DNA from: Emiliania huxleyi CCMP1516
Lineage: Eukaryota > Haptophyta > Isochrysidales > Noelaerhabdaceae
NCBI RefSeq assembly: GCF_000372725.1
Contig: NW_005201732.1
Span: 204,743 to 268,742, forward strand
Reading direction: 5' to 3'
Length of the DNA: 64,000 nt
In this document: piece by piece, positions 30,439 through 40,522 of the stretch
Layout: each line of letters starts with the position of its first letter
Position numbering within the stretch: position 1 is the stretch's first letter
Notes under the pieces: model-generated
Seen by the model: only the letters and a program-made list of their open reading frames with translations
What the model was told of the DNA's origin: nothing
Database searches by the model: none
Made by a program: the position numbers and the translations under genes

Positions 30439-31404
30439 ATGGCTCGCACTAACGCTGGCATGCGCGTTCGGATCGCGGCTCTCGAGGCTGCCGCCGCCAA
30501 TGTCAAGCCCTTGGCGCGGGCGCGCTCGACGCTTCCATGGCGGAGCGGGTGGCCCAGGTGGGCTATACGATGTCGTCTTTGGAACATTCGTTCCGCCGGG
30601 CGGCAGCCGCGCGTCAGAAGATTGCGGCTGCGCGCCCCGCCGACGACGCCGTCCTAGGCGGCGCGGTCATGTTGGAGCTTGACGCGCTGGAGCATGTTCT
30701 GTCCTACCTCCCGCCCAAGGACATGGCCGCTGCCGTATAACCGGCACTTCCAGCAGGCCGTTCGACGCGCCGCGCCGGCGCGGGCGGCAGCCCTCGGCTT
30801 CGAGCTCGCCGAGAGAGAGAAGCTGACTCTGGAGCTGCTCTCGCGGATGGAGCGCGAGAAGAGGGAAGCGCCAGGCCTGCTCCAGCATGCCGACCTCTCT
30901 TCCCTCACCCGGCTGGGGTCGTTTCACTTCTCTGTGCTGCGCCCGCTCCTCGATGACGAGAAGCTGCTCAAAGAGGTTGTCAACAATAAGCCGACAAAAC
31001 GCGCATGGGCTGCCTGGCTGGTGGTCGTCCATGCAAACCCAGCACCTTCGTGGGCTGCTCGCAACAAGTCAATCATCGAGGCCGGCCTGCAGGCGACAGG
31101 CACCTTGGTTGCCGCTGTCATCACAAAAAGCCCGCCTCAATCGCCGAGGAGCACGTCGATAGCCTCGGCGCGGCTCTGTCGGTGCTCCTCGCAGGGCTCG
31201 CAGGCTCTTACTACTTACTCGTCTGTGCTGGAGCGAGTTCTGGGGCTGCTTGCAAAGATGCGCCCTCAGACCCTCGCGCGAATCCGCGCTGGGCTCGACG
31301 CTTGCCGCCGCGACTGCGTGGGGAAGGACGACGACCGTTTTGCCACCGCCGCGAGACTGGCGCGCGAGCTTGTCAACAGGGCAGACTCTGTGGCCCCGCA
31401 GTAG
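30439..31404 (+). pseudogene. F-box-like gene with two frame breaks
   Basis: Reading starts at the ATG at 30439 (IAALEAAAANVK), must shift frame near 30508, continues through MAERVAQVGYTMSSLEHSFR and the F-box-like ELDALEHVLSYLPPKDMAAA, then must shift again at about 30735-30742. From there it reads RHFQQAVRRAAPARAAALGF to the stop at 31402-31404. The two shifts compensate each other. The C-terminal 200 residues are helical (LLKEVVNNKPTKRAWAAWLV) with no known repeat. F-box proteins link substrates to SCF ubiquitin ligases. Either this is a young pseudogene, or the assembly has two indels, or a very short intron is involved. Confidence 0.55.
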
Positions 31405-31668
31405 GCCGCCCACGTGGAGGCCTGAGTCGAGCGCGTCGTAGTGGTGTTTCGACCCCGACGGGTCGACCTGGGTGGCTGAGTCCTGTGATTTGGTGTATTG
31501 TGTGCGTCGCACGGGCGCCAGAATTCTTTTTCCGACGACGGCTGAAGGGTTCTAGTAGAAGCCGTCGTCCACGCTTTGCCTGTTGTGTGAATCGTGCGTG
31601 TGCGAGCCGGCGGTTTTTGTTTTTCGCAGTGCCAAAAGGAATTCTTTATCCACGTGGCCGCAGCAAAT

Positions 31669-33885
31669 ATGCCGCGACTGCTCCACGTTTGGCTCCTCGC
31701 GCTTGCCAGCCTGCTCGCACCTTGCCCTGCAGACGAGCTGCCGCCGGTCGAGGCCATCGAAGCGTGGGCGCATGAGCAGGGCTTGCTGAGCCGCTCGCTG
31801 CGGCTCTCGGACAGCACCGAGACGGGAGTTGGTGTGGTTGCTGCCGCCGACATACCCGCGGGCGCACTGCTGGTGCGATCGCCTGCTCCGCTGTGCGTGA
31901 CGGCGGCCCGGGCACGGGCAGACCCGGGTGTGGGTCCGCTGCTGCTGCGGGCTGAAGCCACTGGCCCGGCGGTCGACGACAACGTCGCGATGGCCGCCTT
32001 CTTGATGCGTGCAGTGGATGTGCCGCCGCCAGAGCTTGCGCCGTGGATCCGCGCGCTACCCGCCTCGTTCGACCTGCCTCTCACCTGGTCCGAGCCAGAG
32101 CTGCTGCAGCTGCAGGCCTCGCCCGCCAGGCTGAGAGCTGAGGCGCTGCGGCGCTGGTCGAGGGCCGAGTACGCGAGGATCTTTGGTGCGTGGAGTGAGC
32201 CGCTGGACTTCGAGGGCAGCCTTTCGCGCTGGACGTGGGCGCTGTCCGCGGTCTGGTCTCGCTCCTTCATGCTCGGCGCGGTCGAGGGGAGCTGGCGAGT
32301 CCTCGCGCCAGTCGCAGACCTCCTCAACCACGCCTCGCACGTTGAGGGAGCGGGCGAGGCGGAGCAGGGGTCGGAGCAGGGGCTGGAGCTGGGCCGGTCC
32401 ACGCCACCCGCCGCGAAGATGGAGCTGCACGCGCGGGGCGACTCGCCGCGGCACTGGCACTCGGCGGCGGGGGCGGCGGGGGCAGGGGGCGAGTCTTACG
32501 AGTCGCTGCCTCTGTCGGACGAGGCCTTGACTCTGGTGGCGACGAGGGAGGTGTCTGCGGGCGAGGAGGTGCATATCCTCCTTCTTCAGCTCCGAGATGA
32601 GCGAGATCGAGCCGAGATTGAGCCGAGATGACCAGAGACGACCCGAGACGACCCGAGATTGAGCATAGCTGCCCCGAGATGCCCCGAGATGTCACGAGAT
32701 CGCCTCCCCGAGGTGCTGCTCGACTACGGCCCTCGCTCCTTTAATTCATTTAATTATTTAATGTATTTAATTAATTGTATTACCAGGTGCTGCTCGACTA
32801 CGGCCCTCGCTGCTTTAATTCATTTAATTATTTAGTGTATTTAATTAATTGTATTACCAGGTGCTGCTCGACTACGGCCCTCGCTCCAACGCGCAGCTCC
32901 TCAACACACACGGCTTCGCCCTCCCGACGACGGCGCAAGAGCCTCCCGCGCCCAGCTCGGAGTTGGGCGAGAGACTCGACAGTCCGCGGGTCGCCGGCTA
33001 GGCGCACGAGCAGCTCCAGCTCGAGCTACGCCCGCCTGCCGACGACCCGCTCGCGCCGCTCAAGGTCCGCATCCTCGAGGCCGGCAACCTGACCTCCCCG
33101 TACTCGCTTGGCCGCTCCTCCCTCTCCTCCGACTCGGACCTGCTCGTCGCCCTGCGCGTGCTCGCTGCGACGCGCGACGAGCTCGCCGGCTCCTCCGCCA
33201 GCGGGAGGAAGAGGCTTGTCCGCCGGCTCTCCTTGAGCCTTCTCGGGCCTTGCCTAGGCTCCGAGCAGACGGGCGACAAGGGGCGCGGCTACGCGAGGGC
33301 GTTCGAGGGGTCGCCCATCTCGCAAGGGAACGAGCTGCGCTGGCAGGAGATGCTCGCGCGCCGGCTGAGGCCCCTGCTCGAGGAGCGGGAGGCTAGATGC
33401 GGAATGAGAAGCGGTCTCCATGCGACGCGGGTCCATGCACTCGAGCGCTGCGACGCGCATCATCCGAGTGTACTCGACTGTGCGCACGCCGTATCCCCCT
33501 GCACCAGCAGCCCGTGCCTTCACACGCATAGGCGTTGGGTGCATTCACGCGTAGGAGCGGGGCGCCCTCCCCACCACCCCAGCTCACCCGAGGTTGCACC
33601 GAGGGGTAGGAGCGGGAGGCCCTCTCCACCGGCCTGGAGGACGCCGCCCTCCTCGGCGCGAGCGACGCAGCGCGGCTCGGGGCGCCGCTGGCGGCTGGCG
33701 CTGCTCAAAGAAGCCGCGGCCATCTCGAGCTTGGCTCGCGCCGTCGGCTGGCGGTGGTGACGCGCGCCAGCGAGAAGCTGATGCTGCGGCAGCTGCTCGC
33801 CGAGCTGGAGGGGAGGAGGAGGGCCTCCGACCGCGCGCTCGCCGCGGCCAGGGCAGCCTTGGTAGCCGACAAGAGTGAGCTCTGA
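31669..33885 (+). CDS. SET-domain protein lysine methyltransferase (RuBisCO LSMT/SETD3-like)
   Basis: Exons 31669-32568, 32861-32932, 33002-33391 and 33619-33885 all join in phase and give 542 residues. The start has a signal-like stretch (LLHVWLLALASLLAP), suggesting targeting. The SET parts are GVGVVAAADIPAGALLVRSP, VLAPVADLLNHAS (the DxxNH motif) and, across the first splice, AGEEVLLDYGPRSNAQLL, matching the family GEEVxxxYGxRSN motif with its catalytic tyrosine. After the SET domain comes the LSMT substrate-binding domain: LVALRVLAATRDEL, ISQGNELRWQEMLARRL and the final GLEDAALLGASDAAR. Introns 2 and 3 have GC donors. All three introns carry copies of the following exon start. Targets cannot be predicted. 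Confidence 0.9.
32711..32885 (+). repeat. 74-bp tandem repeat duplicating an intron-exon junction
   Basis: AGGTGCTGCTCGACTACGGC plus CCTCGCT occurs at 32711, 32785 and 32859 with a period of 74 bp, separated by AT-rich spacers (TTTAATTCATTTAATTATTT type). Only the last copy continues into exon 2; the other two lie in the intron as decoy acceptor-exon starts. Confidence 0.95.
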
Positions 33886-34141
33886 CCTCACACGCGGTAC
33901 ACATGTGCTCATGCAGTACGTGGCACATCCGTGTCAGAGGGCTCGCTGTGAGCACATGGTTGTGAGAGAGCATCCCGCCCGTTTGTTCTCTCTTGGGAGC
34001 TGTGTGTGTGTGTGCGCCGCGGGTCGAGATCCGGTCACCGTGACGCGGTGCGCGGTCTGACTCTAGTTTGTCAGCATACCCCGTGCGCGGACGACGAAAC
34101 ACTCTCTCATACATGATTGTACTTTCAAGCGCCACAAGCGG
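33886..34141. other. Intergenic, convergent genes
   Basis: No gene is seen between the SET gene and the histidine phosphatase, which face each other. Confidence 0.4.
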
Positions 34142-34990
34142 TCAAGCAGGCGGCTGGGCCGCGGCCCGCAGATGGTCCAGCAAGTTGACCGCGACGACGG
34201 TGCAGGCACCGCCCTCGTCGATGTCTACAATATTGACTGCCGTGTTGCCCTGCGCCACTTGCGAGGCACGCGAGACGTCTCCCCGCAGCGCCGCGAGCAA
34301 GATCTTGTTGAAGCGCCCGTGTGCCACGAGGCAGACGTGCCTCGGGCACGACGGCACACCCGCACCTCCAGCGGCGGCGGCGAGGGGCGGTAGCGCTCCC
34401 AGCTCTCGCAGCCCCTTCAGCGCGCGCGCCGCAACCTCCTCCGGCGACTCGCCGCCGCCTGGCAGGCGCACGCTCGTGCGGCCCGCCTCCCACTCGGCCA
34501 GCCGCGCCTCATACTCCTCGCGGCGCGGCGAGCCGCCGCGCAGCTCCTCTCCCTCGAGCGAGCCAAAGTTCATCTCGTTGAAGCTCGCGTCGACCAGCCG
34601 CCTCGCTCCCGGGTGCAGCGCGGCGACCGCGTCCGCCGTCGAAGACGCTCGTCCGAGCGCGGACGATGCCACCAGGCCGATCGGGACGTCGGCCAGGATC
34701 GCCGCGAGCGCCGCCGCCTGTCTGCGGCCGTTTGGGTTCAGAGGAATGTCCGTCATGCCCTGAACGCGCCCGGCGACGTTCCAGTCCGTCTCGCCATGGC
34801 GACAGAGGTACAGGCGGCGCGAGCCGGGCGCCAGTTCCGGCACCGCGAGCCGGTGAGGGTCGCCGTCGCCGCTGCTCCGCCTCGCGCCGCCGGCCGTCGT
34901 CGTGAACTCGGCTGCTCGCGCACGAGGGAGAAGGCCCTGAGGCAAGGTGAGGACGGCCAGCGAGCGGGCTAGGACCGCGCGGCGCGACAT
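34142..34990 (-). CDS. Histidine phosphatase (phosphoglycerate mutase-like) superfamily protein
   Basis: Single exon, 282 residues from the ATG at 34990. The N-terminus MSRRAVLARSLAVLTLPQG with RARAAEF resembles a twin-arginine-like or thylakoid/secretory targeting peptide. The catalytic motif LYLCRHGETDWN carries the RHG histidine. LNPNGRRQAAALA, LVASSALGRASSTADAVAAL, the acidic motif FNEMNFGSLEGEEL and the second catalytic histidine in VCLVAHGRFNKILL complete the fold. Substrate is unknown; members range from sugar-phosphate phosphatases to mutases. The CATACACCAC-type sequence at its start is repeated 125 bp away near the next gene. Confidence 0.9.
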   Translation of the reverse strand: MSRRAVLARSLAVLTLPQGLLPRARAAEFTTTAGGARRSSGDGDPHRLAVPELAPGSRRLYLCRHGETDWNVAGRVQGMTDIPLNPNGRRQAAALAAILADVPIGLVASSALGRASSTADAVAALHPGARRLVDASFNEMNFGSLEGEELRGGSPRREEYEARLAEWEAGRTSVRLPGGGESPEEVAARALKGLRELGALPPLAAAAGGAGVPSCPRHVCLVAHGRFNKILLAALRGDVSRASQVAQGNTAVNIVDIDEGGACTVVAVNLLDHLRAAAQPPA

Positions 34991-35240
34991 ACACCACGCC
35001 GCAAGGTTCTTTTTGTGTGCGAGCTGCGCGGTTTCTTCTTCTTCCTCTCGCCGCGAACTACGTTCCGGCTCCTACCCCCCCCCCCCCCCTACCCATTAAG
35101 CGGCGCGCGGGCGACATACACCACACCGCTTAATGGCGTTCTTTTGCCTCGGTTTTCTTAATCTTCCTCCCTCCGCGCGCGGGCTTGATTGTCATCTCGG
35201 CCAGTCTCGGCAGCGCTCAGCGCCATTTGCAATAGGAACC
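34991..35240. promoter_or_regulatory. Divergent promoter region with inverted repeat
   Basis: CCATTAAGCGG (35092) and CCGCTTAATGG (35126) form an 11-bp inverted repeat next to a poly-C run. GCGACATACACCAC occurs at both 34985 and 35112. The region lies between divergent genes and probably drives both. Confidence 0.4.
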
Positions 35241-35579
35241 ATGACGGTGGCTCTCCTCGCGCTGGGAGTCACGATTGGCTCAAAGCCGGTGGTCGACTAC
35301 TCGTCCTCCGCCTCCTGCCGCCGGCTTCAGAAGCCGGAGAAGCAGGCGATCGCGACGCCGTTCGAACAGCCCAAGGTTGACGAGGTCGCTTCGGAGCTCC
35401 AGAACTGGTTCTCGTGCGCGGAGCCCGTGGATGACGTTGACATGACCTGCTTCCTCGCGCCCGACTGGATGGTGGAGGAGGGCATCGGCGACGACAAGTA
35501 CGTATGCTCGGACACGCCGGCGCTCGCCGCTGCCTTCCTCGGTGACAATGGCGCGCTCTCTCCCGACGACAGCTACTAG
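35241..35579 (+). CDS. Hypothetical small protein, possibly secreted
   Basis: The ATG at 35241 gives 112 residues; an in-frame ATG at 35133 would add 36. From 35241 it starts MTVALLALGVTIGSKPVV, a weak signal sequence, followed by an acidic region with VDEVASELQNWFSCAEPVDD and four to five cysteines, ending ALSPDDSY. I do not recognise a family. It is divergent from the histidine phosphatase gene. Confidence 0.45.
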   Translation: MTVALLALGVTIGSKPVVDYSSSASCRRLQKPEKQAIATPFEQPKVDEVASELQNWFSCAEPVDDVDMTCFLAPDWMVEEGIGDDKYVCSDTPALAAAFLGDNGALSPDDSY

Positions 35580-35972
35580 GCTGCTGGCCTGCATGGGCCT
35601 CGCCGTCCAGCGGGTATGATTCGATCTCCCGCAGGGCGCTGTGCTTGTGCCATAGCGTGCGTCGCGTGACGCACGGGCCGATGCTCGGATGTTAGCGCGC
35701 GCGAGAGAGCGGAGTGTGGTGATTGGCCATGGCGAGCGCGTCTCGTCCGAGACGTTCCGAGAGAGAGAGCGCGGGCGCGGCGTCGGGTCTCAGCGCGAGT
35801 CGCTCGCGACGAAGGGACTCGATATTAGCCGATTCTACCCAAAATAATCGAGAACCAGAACGACGCGCCTCCGGCGGGGGCCCTCCGCCTGCCGCCTGGC
35901 GCCTGCGGCTGCGCTCGTGAGTCGTGTCTGCTCTGTCATAGCTCATAGCAGTGTCATAGACCTAGGGGCGTG
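35580..35972. other. Intergenic
   Basis: No gene is seen. Short open frames here are Arg/Ser-rich and without family motifs. Confidence 0.4.
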
Positions 35973-37058
35973 TCAGCACTCCATGCACTGATACGCCCAT
36001 GGCCGCTCCTCGAGAAAACGGTCGAGCACCTGCGGGCGGTGCGGACGTGTGCGCGGGCCGGTGGCGGCGGCGGTACGGGCGGCGGCGGTGCGGGCGGCGG
36101 CGTCGCCTCTCTCAGCGCGAGATTCGGGACGACGGAACTCATCGAGAGGGGCTTGCCCGAGACGGGGTCGCAGCCTACGGCGGTGAGTCGGCTGCGTTCG
36201 CCGCAGGGAACACACGCGCTGCGATACGTCTTGAACGCTGTCGAGAAGCTTGCCGTGAGCAGCTGCTCGCGTACCTGTTGTCTGTCCGCATCTAGGCTTC
36301 GCCGCCAGAGGACCCGCGCGCCTCGAGGTGGCGCTGCAGGCAGGCGCGGTCGTAGGTGATGCCTGCGGGGCGGCGGGGTGGACGCGTCGCGGGCGTGGCC
36401 TTTGCTTGGTCGGGAGGCGGCGGCTCGCTGCGCGTGCACCGCACGGCGTGATGACGGGGTCGAGCAGCAAGTCCATGCAGATCTGGCAGGTGAGGTAGTC
36501 GGGCAGGCTCTGCCGCGGGAGGCCGTGCGTCTCCTCGAGCCAGCCCACCGCGCGCGTGGCCGTCTCGACCACCGCCGCCCGCTCCTCCTCGCTGCCGAGG
36601 GACTGCCCCAGCGACGGCAGCTCGCGGCGGAGCGCCTTGATGGCGCGCCCGCCGGCGGGCGCCGCAGCCTCCCAGGCGCGCTTCCGAGCGCCGAGCAGAG
36701 CGGAGCGGATGTCGTCCTTGAAGGGGACGGTCTCCTCTTTGCACAGCGCGTGAGCGGTCGCCAGCGCCTCGATCCCCGACTGCCACTCCCCGAGCTCGAC
36801 GTGCGCTCGGCCGAGGAAGTAGTGCGCCTTGATCCGCTCGCGCGTCGCCACGCTGCCCAGCGCCAACGCTGACGCGCAGTCGTCCGCCGCCGCGCGCCAC
36901 GCGCCGCGCTTCATGTGGGCGTTGGCGCGATTCGTGTAGTAGACTGGCCGAGGACTCAGGCTGATGGCCTCGGTGTACGCCTCGACGGCCGCAGCGTACT
37001 TGCCCTTGGCGAAGGCCCTGTTGCCGAGCGTCTTTGCGTCCTCGGCGGAGGAGGACAT
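35973..37058 (-). CDS. STUB1: CHIP-type E3 ubiquitin ligase (TPR plus U-box)
   Basis: The start at 37058 gives MSSSAEDAKTLGNRAFAKGK and a three-repeat TPR domain (AVEAYTEAISLSP, YYTNRANAHMKRGAWRAAAD, AHYFLGRAHVELGEWQSGIE). A helical hairpin follows, then the U-box, split by introns: LPDYLTCQICMDLLLDPVIT with PCG, then GITYDRACLQRHLEARG, then CDPVSGKPLSMSSVVPNLAL, and finally LDRFLEERPWAY before the stop at 35973-35975. CHIP binds the EEVD tails of HSP70 and HSP90 through its TPRs and ubiquitinates clients. The window also encodes an HSP90 ending MEEVD. The U-box here is cut into four exons, with the exact borders near 36300-36450 and 36050-36200. Confidence 0.9.
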   Translation of the reverse strand: MSSSAEDAKTLGNRAFAKGKYAAAVEAYTEAISLSPRPVYYTNRANAHMKRGAWRAAADDCASALALGSVATRERIKAHYFLGRAHVELGEWQSGIEALATAHALCKEETVPFKDDIRSALLGARKRAWEAAAPAGGRAIKALRRELPSLGQSLGSEEERAAVVETATRAVGWLEETHGLPRQSLPDYLTCQICMDLLLDPVITPCGARAASRRLPTKQRPRPRRVHPAAPQASPTTAPACSATSRRAGPLAAKPRCGQTTGTRAAAHGKLLDSVQDVSQRVCSLRRTQPTHRRRLRPRLGQAPLDEFRRPESRAERGDAAARTAAARTAAATGPRTRPHRPQVLDRFLEERPWAYQCMEC

Positions 37059-37292
37059 CCTGATCGCGGTCCCGACGTCCTGCCGCCACGCCGCGTGTTA
37101 AGGTAATTAGCCGAGCTGGCGCCGCGTTCGTGCTTGGTACGACTGTGTAGGCCGCAAGCAAAAGGAAGAAAAACCTGCGGGGCTGTTCGTAAGAGCTAGA
37201 GACACTAAAGAAAGAAACATGTCAAGCGTCCAAGAACCTACCAGCCAAAAAATCAGCAGTCCTCCTCCGGGACAGGAGGCGTCACTAACTCG

Positions 37293-37385
<93 letters not shown>
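37293..37385. repeat. (CT)n microsatellite
   Basis: An uninterrupted CT dinucleotide tract of about 93 bp, downstream (transcriptionally upstream) of the CHIP start. Confidence 0.98.
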
Positions 37386-37390
<5 letters not shown>

Positions 37391-38184
37391 ACTCGTGTGA
37401 AGAGCACAGATGATGTAGTGAGTGAGTTGTCCCGGGCCCTGCGGGGAACTAAGTCGACGCAAGTTAGTCTGTGAGCTGGACGAGGGCTAGTTGGTGCGCG
37501 CGAGGCGGGTCAAGTGGTGAAGTGCTCCCGGGAGTCGTGGTCGGAGGCCGGGACACTACGCGCACTAACTTAGTGCGCGGAAGTGAGTACCTCCGGCCGG
37601 CCGCGAGGGGAGTGGTCCGGCGGGCCGCTCGTACCACTCCGGGATGGGCACCCCATTGTCTGATGCATCTGATTAATTTTGTCAAAATTCCTGTTGTGCA
37701 AGAGGGGAGAGGGCTCTGACGGAGTGCGTGGCGGGAGAGAGGGCAGGGAATGGGCGCGGGGGAGGGGGGGGGGGGGGGCTCAGCCGCGCAAAAAGCATCA
37801 ATTAATAATATTAATGACGAAATATTGCTCGGCCGTTCATGAAGTCCGTCCTTAGGCGCACTAACTTAGTGCGCGGAAGTGAATGCCTCCCCCGCCACCC
37901 AGAGAGAGAGCCAGTAAGAGATCTTGTCTCCAGTAAGTAAAGCTAAAAGTACACACAACACTGAGAGAGAGAGAGACGCAAGCTCTCTCAACCCACAATC
38001 TCGCACAATCTCTCGAACGGCAGTGATGACTGCCCCACCTCCTCTCCGAAGATTCATTCACCGGCTTCTCCGACTGCGCTGAGTGGTGCTGGTGGGCCCC
38101 CAAGGGCTTTATAGAAAGCGCGCCTCCCTCTCCCTTTCCTCCCAGTAAGCTAAAAGTACACTGTCACTGAAAATACGTAAGAGC
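37386..38184. other. Gene-free region with repeated near-palindromes and a poly-G run
   Basis: GCGCACTAACTTAGTGCGCG occurs at about 37560 and again at about 37857; it is nearly self-complementary. A run of about 18 G lies near 37763-37780. CAGTAAG-type motifs recur near 37931 and 38142. No coding evidence. Confidence 0.55.
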
Positions 38185-38199
38185 ACTGAGCCCTGGCTG

Positions 38200-38490
38200 T
38201 CAGGCTGTCAGGTGCTGTCAGGTGATCTGTCGGGCTGTCGGGCAGCTGTCAGGCATTGTCAGGTGCCTCTGTCAGACCAGCTGTCAGGTGCTGTCAGTGC
38301 TGTCGGGTGCTGTCGGGTGCGTGTCTGACAGTCGAGGTGCTCTGTAGCTGTCGGGTGCTGTCGGAGCTGTCGGGTGTTGCTGTCAGACGCTGTCGGAGCT
38401 GTCAGAGCTGTCAGGCTGCTGCTGCTGTCAGACGTTGGGCTGTTGCTGTCAGGTGCTGTCAGGTGGTGCTGTCGGGGTGCTGTTAGGCTC
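38200..38490 (+). repeat. CTGTCRG minisatellite array, left block
   Basis: Dozens of copies of GCTGTC(A/G)GG in irregular 8-14 bp spacing, e.g. at 38207-38260 and 38282-38320. The block starts soon after CACTGAGCCCTGG (38183-38195). Confidence 0.9.
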
Positions 38491-38929
38491 TGACACACAC
38501 CAGCCACACTTATGACACTATCAAGAGGAGACCAGCAGGACTCTACTACACATACTCTCAGCCTCTCCTCCTACACGGCGTGATCACGCCGGCGGCGGCG
38601 GCCGCCTGGGGAGCGCATATGGCGGCGCAGGCGCAGGCGGCGGCGGCGGCACAGACGGCGGCGGCCACCCCCACCCAGACGCCGTAGGCATATGACTGTA
38701 GGGCCCCAGAAGGCTAGCTGGTAGCTTCATTTGTAGTAGCACAGCCGCCGGTGCTAGAGAGGGGTCCCCGCAGACGCGCAGAGGTGTGGGACGGAAGGGT
38801 TGAGAGAGAGACCCATGACCATCCCATGACTACATGGACCACACTCACATGTCTTTGCATGTAATAGTTTTGTTATACCCTCATGGGGCACAAGAAAGAG
38901 GCTCTACGGGGTCTGACTGTGTACGGTCT

Positions 38930-39170
38930 GTGCTGCTGTCGGGCTGTCAGCGCTGCTGTCAGGCCACTGTGTGCTGTCGGGCTGTCGGGCAGCTGTCAGG
39001 CTGTCACGTTAGGGCCTGACAGCGACGGAGCACCTCGACTGTCAGACTCTGCTGTCAGGCTGTCAGATACGTGTGCTGTCAGACTGTCGGAGAAAGTGCT
39101 GTCGGCGCTGTCAGGCTGTCGGGCACTGTCAGGCGCTGTCCGGGGTTTGCTGTCAGGCGGTCAGACCAGG
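38930..39170 (+). repeat. CTGTCRG minisatellite array, right block
   Basis: Second dense block of the same motif in the same orientation. It contains GAGCACCTCGACTGTCAGAC (about 39029-39048), the exact reverse complement of the sequence at about 38322-38341 in the left block. It ends at CCAGGGCTCAGT, the inverse of the CTGAGCCCTGG at the left edge. Confidence 0.9.
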
Positions 39171-39661
39171 GCTCAGTAAGAGCACACACTGAAAAGTTTG
39201 CTCGAAATGTCTAAAACACTAAAAAAGAAACGCGGGGTGGCGATGTCTCTCTCTCACACCACGTGACAAAACACCACGTGCTTCGTGCTCCCAGAGAGCA
39301 GTCGGATCGGCTTGGCCTAGGCCACCCTTGCGCCTTGGGGTGCAGCTGCTTGCTGAGCCAGGACCCAGGTGGCCCAGAGGTCGCGACACTCGTGCTCGCA
39401 CACCGTCACGGCACACTCGCCAGCTATGCGCCGAACCAAGTTTGTGTGCCCGATCCGACGAGCGACGTTGCACGTTGGCCAATCCTCGAGGCACGAGGGT
39501 GCGCTCGTGCGCACCCTCGCTCTTCGCGGATGCACTATTGAGTTTCATGCAGCTGAACAACTCTTCAGAACACAACACAGATGGACGCTGGCTGGGCATG
39601 CGAGGTAAGCGCCGTTGCGCGGAATTTATTTCTTTTTTGCTTGTGGACGGCTTTGTCGGAG
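39171..39661. other. Intergenic / 5' region
   Basis: No recognised gene. A GAG|GTAAGCG sequence at about 39601-39609 looks like a strong 5' splice site, so a leader exon of the next gene is possible. Confidence 0.4.
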
Positions 39662-40522
39662 ATGGCCTGCAGACTGCCTCGCTCGGCGAGGCGGCCATGG
39701 GGGTTTTCGGCCGCCGCACGGCCTCCCACGCTGCTCCCTCCCACGCTGCTCGCTCGGCAACGGATCGCTCCGCTCCTCTCTGCGCCGCGCGCCTGCTCGA
39801 GCGGCACGGCGGCTGGCGCCAACGGCGGCTCAAAGGGTGGGCCGACGCGCGAGATGGTGCGGGAGATGCCGCGGCACATCTCGGAGCTCAGCGGCGAGAT
39901 GCTCTTCCTCATGACCAAAACACAGGGAGGCTCGCTGATCGCGTCTCGCGAGCGGCTGCGCCGTGACATCATGTGGGTGGACGACGTGGACTATGAGGCG
40001 GCGGGCGTGCGCATCGTGGAGATCGCGCGGTACGGGACCGGCGAGTCGGCGCTCCTCAAAGCGCCGTACTACGCCGGCTGGGTCACGGCGCAGGCGGCCG
40101 GCTGGGCATCCATCCCGCTCGTCTTTAGCCTCGAGCTCGCGATGAGCTTCAACCGGCACTACGTGATGGCGCCGCTGCCGGACGAGGGCGGCACCGACAC
40201 GCTCCTCGAGGTCGGCATCTGGACCTGGCAGTGGATGGAGCCGCCCCTCGGCACCTTCTCCTTCTTCCTCCTCTGCGCTCAGTTCGGGGCGCAGCAGCGC
40301 GCCAACCTCGGCATCAAGCCGTTCACCGCGCGGCTGCGCTCGCGCAAGGCGAACCAGCTCTGCGCCGCCTTCCCGCAGTACGACCGCTCCATCCTGCGCG
40401 ACTACGCCAAGGCCATCTGCTTCGACGACGCCGACGCCGACGGCCTCGACAACGAGCCGCTCTGGCTCGAGCGCTCGCGCGCCGCGGGCGGAAGGGACAA
40501 CGTGAAGACGCCGAGCATGTGA
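39662..40522 (+). CDS. Hypothetical organellar membrane protein
   Basis: Starting from the ATG at 39662, 286 residues. The N-terminus (MACRLPRSARRPWGFSAAAR, later RQRIAPLLSAPRACSSG) is Arg/Ser/Ala-rich and lacks acids, as in mitochondrial presequences. The body has VRIVEIARYGTGESALLKAP, hydrophobic segments around GWASIPLVFSLELAMSF and GTFSFFLLCAQFGAQ, and a charged C-terminus. Regular codon use and length support a real gene. I do not recognise the family. Confidence 0.6.
   Translation: MACRLPRSARRPWGFSAAARPPTLLPPTLLARQRIAPLLSAPRACSSGTAAGANGGSKGGPTREMVREMPRHISELSGEMLFLMTKTQGGSLIASRERLRRDIMWVDDVDYEAAGVRIVEIARYGTGESALLKAPYYAGWVTAQAAGWASIPLVFSLELAMSFNRHYVMAPLPDEGGTDTLLEVGIWTWQWMEPPLGTFSFFLLCAQFGAQQRANLGIKPFTARLRSRKANQLCAAFPQYDRSILRDYAKAICFDDADADGLDNEPLWLERSRAAGGRDNVKTPSM

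Noticed and set aside
31266..32402. 378-residue minus-strand open frame
   Set aside because: It is the antisense shadow of the SET-domain exon, with a Ser/Arg/Ala composition typical of reverse GC-rich coding DNA and no family motif.
38200..39170. CRISPR-like array
   Set aside because: Repeat units are short, overlapping and irregular, with no unique spacers, and the genome is eukaryotic.
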